The notes below the pieces were generated by a model, which was not told the DNA's origin, did not search any database, and saw nothing but the letters and a program-made list of their open reading frames with translations. From positions 1,699,985 to 1,763,984 of the forward strand of contig NZ_KB900609.1 in assembly GCF_000379105.1 (NCBI RefSeq): a stretch of DNA of 64,000 nt, given 5' to 3'. This document shows, piece by piece, positions 59,620 through 64,000 of the stretch (positions within the stretch are counted from its first letter, which is position 1; the number at the start of each line of letters is the position of its first letter). This DNA is from Methylobacterium sp. WSM2598 (lineage in GTDB: Bacteria > Pseudomonadota > Alphaproteobacteria > Rhizobiales > Beijerinckiaceae). A program made the position numbers and the translations under genes.

Positions 59620-60279
59620 TCACGGGTTGCCGGCGAAGAACTTCGGGTCGAGCGCCGCGAGGGCGAGGAGCGGGGCCGGCATCACCACCCCGGCACGGCG
59701 CATCGCCTGCGCGGCGGAGCGGCAGGCGCCCACGTCCCTGCTCGCCGCCGCGGCGTCGACCTGCTCGATCATCGCGGGCGTCGGTTTGCCGGCCGGCGGC
59801 GGCGCCTGGTTGCTCGTCGGCGCGGCGGCGTTCTGGGTCTGACCCTGCGGGCCTGCGGCGCCCGGCCCGCTATTCGGGACCGGGCCGCTGAGGCCCGATT
59901 TCTGCTGCGTCTCGCCGGCCGCGTTCGAGGGCAGGGGCGCCTGTCCGCCCTGGTTGGGCGCCTGGACGGCCACGTTCGACGGCTGGGACTGCCCGGCGGG
60001 CTGCGGCTGGCCCGCGGCCTGCGGCGCCTGTCCCGCCTGCGGCGCCTGTCCCGCCTGCCCTGCCTGCGGCGCCTGCCCCGCCTGCGGCTGGCCCGCCGGC
60101 GGCGGGGGCGGGGCGGGCGGATGCACGAAGGCGACGAGTTCCTGGCAGAGGTCCTTCGGCCCGCGCGCGGAGGCCCCGTCGCTCTGGGCGAGGGACGCCG
60201 CCGGCAGCAGCAGGCAGGACGCGGCGAGCGCCGCGCGCAGCAGGGAATGCGCCATGGGGTGGTCTGCGCCTCGCGTCAC
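59620..60279 (-). CDS. Secreted Gln/Ala/Pro-rich protein of unknown function
   Basis: A 219-residue exported protein. A signal segment runs to ASLAQS near 33. The mature part begins with ARGPKDLCQELVAFVHPP, then a low-complexity stretch of PQAGQAPQAGQ-type repeats to about 130, and ends in a small helical domain with one Cys (DVGACRSAAQAMRRAG). The two Cys could pair. The GTG at 60279 overlaps the stop of the preceding gene (GTGA) and has GGAGG eight bases upstream; ATG at 60255 is the alternative. Its place after the formate dehydrogenase genes suggests cotranscription, but its role is unknown. Confidence 0.7.
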   Translation of the reverse strand: MTRGADHPMAHSLLRAALAASCLLLPAASLAQSDGASARGPKDLCQELVAFVHPPAPPPPPAGQPQAGQAPQAGQAGQAPQAGQAPQAAGQPQPAGQSQPSNVAVQAPNQGGQAPLPSNAAGETQQKSGLSGPVPNSGPGAAGPQGQTQNAAAPTSNQAPPPAGKPTPAMIEQVDAAAASRDVGACRSAAQAMRRAGVVMPAPLLALAALDPKFFAGNP

Positions 60280-60488
60280 GATCCCGCCTCCAGGTGCTTG
60301 TGGCCCGGCGCCGAATCCTTGGGGTCGCCGGTCCAGTTCGGGCCGACGAGGTTGGTTCCCGGGTTCGAGACCCGCGCCCCCGAGGTCGCGAAGGCCTGGT
60401 AGGCGTATTCCTGGTTCGCGGTCAGCACGAAGGCCGCCCCCGCCGCCAGCGCAACGGCCACGATCACGGCCACCACGAAGGCTTTCAT
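60276..60488 (-). CDS. Small single-span membrane or secreted protein
   Basis: A 70-residue protein. Residues 1-23 are hydrophobic (AFVVAVIVAVALAAGAAFVL) and act as an anchor or signal. The mature tail contains NQEYAYQAFATSGARVSNPG and ends in KDSAPGHKHLEAGS. I do not recognise it as a named family. It lies between the formate dehydrogenase gamma gene (124-base gap) and the Gln/Ala-rich gene, which it overlaps by four bases. Similar small proteins next to Fdh genes may be assembly factors; this is inference. Confidence 0.65.
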   Translation of the reverse strand: MKAFVVAVIVAVALAAGAAFVLTANQEYAYQAFATSGARVSNPGTNLVGPNWTGDPKDSAPGHKHLEAGS

Positions 60489-60612
60489 CGCACCTCTCTC
60501 CCGCGTCTCGCCTCGCGAGCGCCGTGGCCGCATCGGTTCGCGCGGCCGCGGCCCCCGCCGTCCGATCCCTCGCGCACCCGGGCGCCGGAGGCGGCGCTCC
60601 GGCGCGCGGGCG

Positions 60613-61632
60613 CTATTCCGCCGGCACCTGCCCGCGGCCGAGCTGAGGCCCGTCCGCGTTCTTGGCGAGCTGCTCCTTGACCCAGAGGTCGTGGTGCACC
60701 CGCGCCCAGGCGATATCGACCTCGCCGCTGCCCATGGCGTCGTAGGCGCCCTCCATCCCGAGCGAGCCGATGTAGATGTGGGCCAGGATGCCGGCGACGA
60801 AGACGACGCCGATCAGCGAGTGCACCACCTGCATCACCTGCATCCCGTTGATGTCGGTGAGCGCGAAGGGAAACAGCATCATCAGCCCGGTGGCGCCCAT
60901 GGCGGTGCCGAAGCCGACCACCATCCAGAAGACCAGCTTCTGGCCGGCATTGAAGCGCTCGGCGTGGGGATGCGCGTCGCTCAGGAAGCCGCCGCCCTTC
61001 TTCAGCCACTCGATGTCGATGCGGTTGGGGATGTTGTCGCGCACCCACAGCACGGCCATGAACAGCACGCCGAGCATGAACGGCCAGGCCAGGAAGACGT
61101 GCGCGTACTTCGCCCATTGCGACAGGGCCGCGAAGGCGTCGGGCCCGATCAGCGGCATCAGCAGGCGCTTGCCGAAGATGTAGTTCAACCCCGACAGCCC
61201 CAGCAGGATGAAGCAGAACGCCGTCATCCAGTGCGAGAAGCGCTCGAACACGTTGAAGCGCAGCAGCTTGCGGCCGGATTCCTCGGTGTGGTCGAGTCGG
61301 ATGCGCCCGCGGGTGAAGTAGAACAGGGCGAGCGCCGCCACCATGCCGAGGATGACCAATCCCCCGACCCAGGGCATCCAGGATTCGTGGAACCTCCGCC
61401 ACTCGCGCCCTTGCGGCTGGATCAGGTTCGCGGCCTTCTGGTCGGGAATCGAGATGCGCCCGCCGATCTTGGGGGCCTGCCGGAACAGCAGGTCCTCGTT
61501 GACCGAGGAGGTGGTGGGGTTCGGGGCGCCGTCCGGGGCGTCGACCGCGCGGGCCGGGCCGGCCAGACCGACGACCGCCCAGATCAGGGCGGCCATCACC
61601 AGGATCCCGAGATGCGTCAGACCTCGCCGCAT
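60613..61632 (-). CDS. fdh3C: Formate dehydrogenase gamma subunit (cytochrome b)
   Basis: A 339-residue membrane subunit. The N-terminus is a signal-like helix (LGILVMAALIWAVVGLAGPA) followed by a periplasmic part (about 27-85) and then four helices. Heme-b histidines are expected in ERFSHWMTAF, KYAHVFLAW and GILAHIYIGSL. It anchors the enzyme and passes electrons to quinone. GGAAGG lies upstream of the ATG at 61632. It follows the beta subunit gene by 23 bases. The symbol follows the M. extorquens Fdh3 naming, by resemblance of gene set only. Confidence 0.88.
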   Translation of the reverse strand: MRRGLTHLGILVMAALIWAVVGLAGPARAVDAPDGAPNPTTSSVNEDLLFRQAPKIGGRISIPDQKAANLIQPQGREWRRFHESWMPWVGGLVILGMVAALALFYFTRGRIRLDHTEESGRKLLRFNVFERFSHWMTAFCFILLGLSGLNYIFGKRLLMPLIGPDAFAALSQWAKYAHVFLAWPFMLGVLFMAVLWVRDNIPNRIDIEWLKKGGGFLSDAHPHAERFNAGQKLVFWMVVGFGTAMGATGLMMLFPFALTDINGMQVMQVVHSLIGVVFVAGILAHIYIGSLGMEGAYDAMGSGEVDIAWARVHHDLWVKEQLAKNADGPQLGRGQVPAE

Positions 61633-61655
61633 GGCGCCTTCCTTCCGTTCAGGCA

Positions 61656-62252
61656 TCAGATCGCGACGGTCTCGCGGTAGGCCGTCTTCCAGCCCCAGGC
61701 CCCCGAGCCGTAGCCCCGCTTGATCACCCGCTCCTTGTAGATCTGGGCGATCATCTCGCCGTCGCCGGCGAGCAGGGCCTTGGTCGAGCACATCTCGGCG
61801 CAGAGCGGCAGCTTGCCCTCGGCCAGGCGGTTCGAGCCGTACTTCTCGTACTCGACCGTCGAGAGGTCGGGCTCCGGGCCGCCCGAGCAGTAGGTGCACT
61901 TGTCCATCTTGCCGCGGGAGCCGAAGTTCCCGACGCGCGGATATTGCGGCGCCCCGAACGGGCAGGCGTAGAAGCAGTAGCCGCAGCCGATGCAGAGGTC
62001 CTTGGAGTGCAGCACGACCGCGTCCGCCGTCGTGTAGAAGCAGTTGACCGGGCAGACGGCCGCGCAGGGCGCGTCCGTGCAGTGCATGCAGGCCATCGAC
62101 ACCGAGCGCTCGCCCGGCTTGCCGTCGTTGAGCGTGATCACCCGGCGCCGGTTGATGCCCCAGGGCACCTCGTGCTCGTTCTTGCAGGCGGTGACGCAGG
62201 CGTTGCACTCGATGCAGCGGTCGGCGTCGCAGAGGAACTTCATTCGCGCCAT
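61656..62252 (-). CDS. fdh3B: Formate dehydrogenase beta subunit (iron-sulfur)
   Basis: A 198-residue ferredoxin-type subunit with four [4Fe-4S] cluster motifs: CIECNACVTACKNEHEV near 13-29, CMHCTDAPCAAVCPVNC near 55-71, CIGCGYCFYACPFG near 87-100, and Cys-rich CTYCSGG plus LCAEMCSTKA later. It carries electrons from the molybdenum/tungsten subunit to the cytochrome b. It lies 18 bases after the alpha subunit gene. There is no signal peptide; such subunits are carried out by the Tat signal on the alpha partner. Confidence 0.93.
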   Translation of the reverse strand: MARMKFLCDADRCIECNACVTACKNEHEVPWGINRRRVITLNDGKPGERSVSMACMHCTDAPCAAVCPVNCFYTTADAVVLHSKDLCIGCGYCFYACPFGAPQYPRVGNFGSRGKMDKCTYCSGGPEPDLSTVEYEKYGSNRLAEGKLPLCAEMCSTKALLAGDGEMIAQIYKERVIKRGYGSGAWGWKTAYRETVAI

Positions 62253-62270
62253 GGTCTTGGCCTCACATCC

Positions 62271-64000
62271 TTACGCGGCCTGGATCTGGCAGAGGGTGAC
62301 CTTGGTCTCCTGCATCCCCGTGACGGGGTCGAAGCCGTAGGTCGTGACCGTGTTGACGCTCTCGCCCAGCACCACGGGGTCGGTGCCCTTCGGGTAGAAG
62401 GCGCGCATGTCCTTGCCCTGGTACCAGCCCGAGAAGTGGAACGGCATCCAGGCCACGCCCTTCGCCACCCGGTCGGTCACCAGCGCCTTCACCTTGGTCT
62501 TGGCGCCGTTCTCCGGGCCGTAGACCCAGACGAACTGCCCGTCCCTGATGCCGCGCTCGGCCGCGTCCTGCGTGTTCACCTCCACGAACATGTCCTGCTG
62601 CAACTCGGCGAGCCAGGGGTTCGAGCGCGTCTCCTCGCCGCCGCCCTCGTACTCGACGAGGCGGCCCGACGACAGGATGATCGGGAAGTCCCTGGCGATG
62701 GCCCGGTCCACCGCCGCCTTCTGGACCGAGAAGCCGAGGTTCGGCATGCGGAACTGGCGCTCGTCGGGCCGGGTCGGGTACTTGGCGACGAGGTCGGGCC
62801 GGGGCGAGTAGATCGGCTCCCGGTGCACCGGCACCGGGTCGGGCAGGTTCCAGGCATTCGCCCTCGCCTTGCCATTGCCGAAGGGCGTGACGCCGTGCTC
62901 CAGGCAGACCCGCTGGATGCCGCCCGACAGGTCGGTGGCCCAGCTCACCGCGTCGATGTTATTGCCGCCGATCCGGGTGATGACGGCCATCTCCTCGGGC
63001 GTCAGGTCCCTGTCCCAGCCGAGCTTCTTGAAGACACCCATGGTGAATTCGGGGTAGCCGTCTGTCAGGTCGGAGCCGACGGAGAAGGAATCCTCGGCCA
63101 GCAGGGTCTGGCCGTTGCGCTCGGTGCCGAACCGCGCCCGGAAGGTGCCGCCGCCGTCCTTCACGTGCAGGGCCGTGTTGTAGAGGATGTGCGTGCCGGG
63201 ATGGCGGATCTCCGGCTTGCCCCAGCACGGCCAGGGCAGGCCGTAATAGTCGCCGCCGACCTCCGGATCGTCCTTGGGCGCGCGCAGCGTCACGAGATCG
63301 AACTTGTGCTGGTTGCGCATGTGCGCCTTCAGGCGCTCCGGGCTCTGCCCGCAATAGCCCGTCGACCAGCCGCCGCGGTTGATCTCCCGCAGCAGGTCCT
63401 CCGCCTCCGGCACGCCGTCCGTTACCTTGATGTTCTTGAACATCCGGTCGGCGAAGCCGAGCTTGGCGGCGAGCCGGTAGATCACCTCGTAGTCGTTCTT
63501 CGATTCGAAGGCGGGCTTCACGATCTGCTCGCCCCATTGCAGCGAGCGGTTCGAGGCCGTGCGCGACCCGTCCATCTCCAGCGAGGTGCAGATCGGCAAG
63601 AGGTAGGTGTTGTCCCGCCGCGCGTCGAGCGCCGCGAAGGTGGTCGGGTGCGGGTCGGCCACGACCAGGAGGTCGAGGGCGCTCATGCCCTTCACGGCCT
63701 CGGGCAGGCGCGTCACGGTGTTGCCGCCGTGGCCGAACACCATCATGGCCCGCAGGGGCGCCCGCTGGTCGACCTGGTCGGCCGGCAAGGTGACGGCGTC
63801 GAACCAGCGCGTCGAGGTGATCCCGGGCGCCTCCATGTTCTCCTTGCGCGAGCGCGCCTTGCGCCCGGCCAGCGTCGGCACCTCGTCGAAGCGCGATTGC
63901 AGCCACTCGTACTCGACGTCCCAGACCCGGGCCCAGTGCCGCCAGCCGCCCTCGACGAGCCCGTAATAGAGCGGCAGCGTCGTCACATCGAGGCCGAGAT
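62271..64000 (-). CDS. fdh3A: Formate dehydrogenase alpha subunit, C-terminal part (partial)
   Basis: A partial gene: the frame runs off the window edge at 64000, and the N-terminal part (Tat signal, iron-sulfur site, catalytic Cys/Sec) is not visible. The 570-odd visible residues show the typical molybdopterin-oxidoreductase body: MMVFGHGGNTVTRLPEAVKG, YCGQSPERLKAHMRNQHKFD and the C-terminal molybdopterin dinucleotide binding region with LSSGRLVEYEGGGEETRSNP and NTQDAAERGIRDGQFVWVYG. It oxidises formate to CO2 at the periplasmic face if it follows the formate dehydrogenase-N/O pattern. It is followed by beta and gamma genes in one operon. An apparent GTG at 63986 is internal. Confidence 0.9.
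   Translation of the reverse strand, partial: LGLDVTTLPLYYGLVEGGWRHWARVWDVEYEWLQSRFDEVPTLAGRKARSRKENMEAPGITSTRWFDAVTLPADQVDQRAPLRAMMVFGHGGNTVTRLPEAVKGMSALDLLVVADPHPTTFAALDARRDNTYLLPICTSLEMDGSRTASNRSLQWGEQIVKPAFESKNDYEVIYRLAAKLGFADRMFKNIKVTDGVPEAEDLLREINRGGWSTGYCGQSPERLKAHMRNQHKFDLVTLRAPKDDPEVGGDYYGLPWPCWGKPEIRHPGTHILYNTALHVKDGGGTFRARFGTERNGQTLLAEDSFSVGSDLTDGYPEFTMGVFKKLGWDRDLTPEEMAVITRIGGNNIDAVSWATDLSGGIQRVCLEHGVTPFGNGKARANAWNLPDPVPVHREPIYSPRPDLVAKYPTRPDERQFRMPNLGFSVQKAAVDRAIARDFPIILSSGRLVEYEGGGEETRSNPWLAELQQDMFVEVNTQDAAERGIRDGQFVWVYGPENGAKTKVKALVTDRVAKGVAWMPFHFSGWYQGKDMRAFYPKGTDPVVLGESVNTVTTYGFDPVTGMQETKVTLCQIQAA

Overview
The window is high-GC alphaproteobacterial chromosome and looks like Methylobacterium/Methylorubrum. 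Supporting signs are a three-gene proton-translocating transhydrogenase (pntAA-pntAB-pntB), serine hydroxymethyltransferase, a membrane-bound formate dehydrogenase of the Fdh3 type, a divinyl-chlorophyllide 8-vinyl reductase (bacteriochlorophyll synthesis) and several molybdenum hydroxylases. The genus call is inferred from gene content; no alignment was run.

Layout. 1-5290: pntAA-pntAB-pntB, a hairpin repeat, recJ and tRNA-Tyr(GTA). 5500-11600: type II asparaginase, a small secreted protein divergent from a two-gene isoquinoline/aldehyde oxidoreductase, and bciA. 11600-13180: a gene-poor, decayed stretch with an IS630-type transposase remnant. 13181-19291: an eight-gene minus-strand catabolic operon (GntR regulator, 3-hydroxyisobutyrate-type dehydrogenase, complete family-3 ABC importer, RpiB-type isomerase, ribokinase-type kinase). 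19855-20995: a ParA-like ATPase and a ribbon-helix-helix protein with a hydrophobic tail. 21395-36306: an accessory surface-glycan island with a degenerate methyltransferase fused to GT61, a free methyltransferase, a GSCFA/SGNH pair, a WcbI-type protein, a secreted beta-helix protein, DUF6492-like and DUF1796-like proteins, an unrecognised 550-residue protein and a GT2-GT4 double glycosyltransferase. Its genes are short units separated by long apparently non-coding gaps, and one is clearly AT-rich.

36421-49435 is mostly core: an orphan form-II CoxL-like hydroxylase with a DUF2218 protein and an M29 aminopeptidase; a YcnI-PCuAC copper fusion with a DUF2946-like protein; an L,D-transpeptidase; slyX; glyA; nrdR-ribD-ribE; and a periplasmic WD40-cytochrome c fusion. 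49791-56680: a MerR regulator, a very large PodJ-like coiled-coil/Sel1 protein, and a TauE-TIGR02186-DUF3429 run. 56714-59522: a LysR regulator divergent from a quinone-detoxification-like pair (ring-cleaving dioxygenase and hydrolase). 59620-64000: formate dehydrogenase alpha (cut by the window edge), beta and gamma, plus two small exported proteins.

Cross-cutting features are a dispersed hairpin repeat family at four loci whose stems change with compensating substitutions, two GC-rich tandem arrays and several perfect inverted repeats at promoters or gene ends. The best candidate for an undescribed system is the 19.8-36.3 kb island: its gene combination, the methyltransferase-GT61 fusion beside its own relative and the hydrophobic-tailed DNA-binding protein are not explained by a standard pathway I know.
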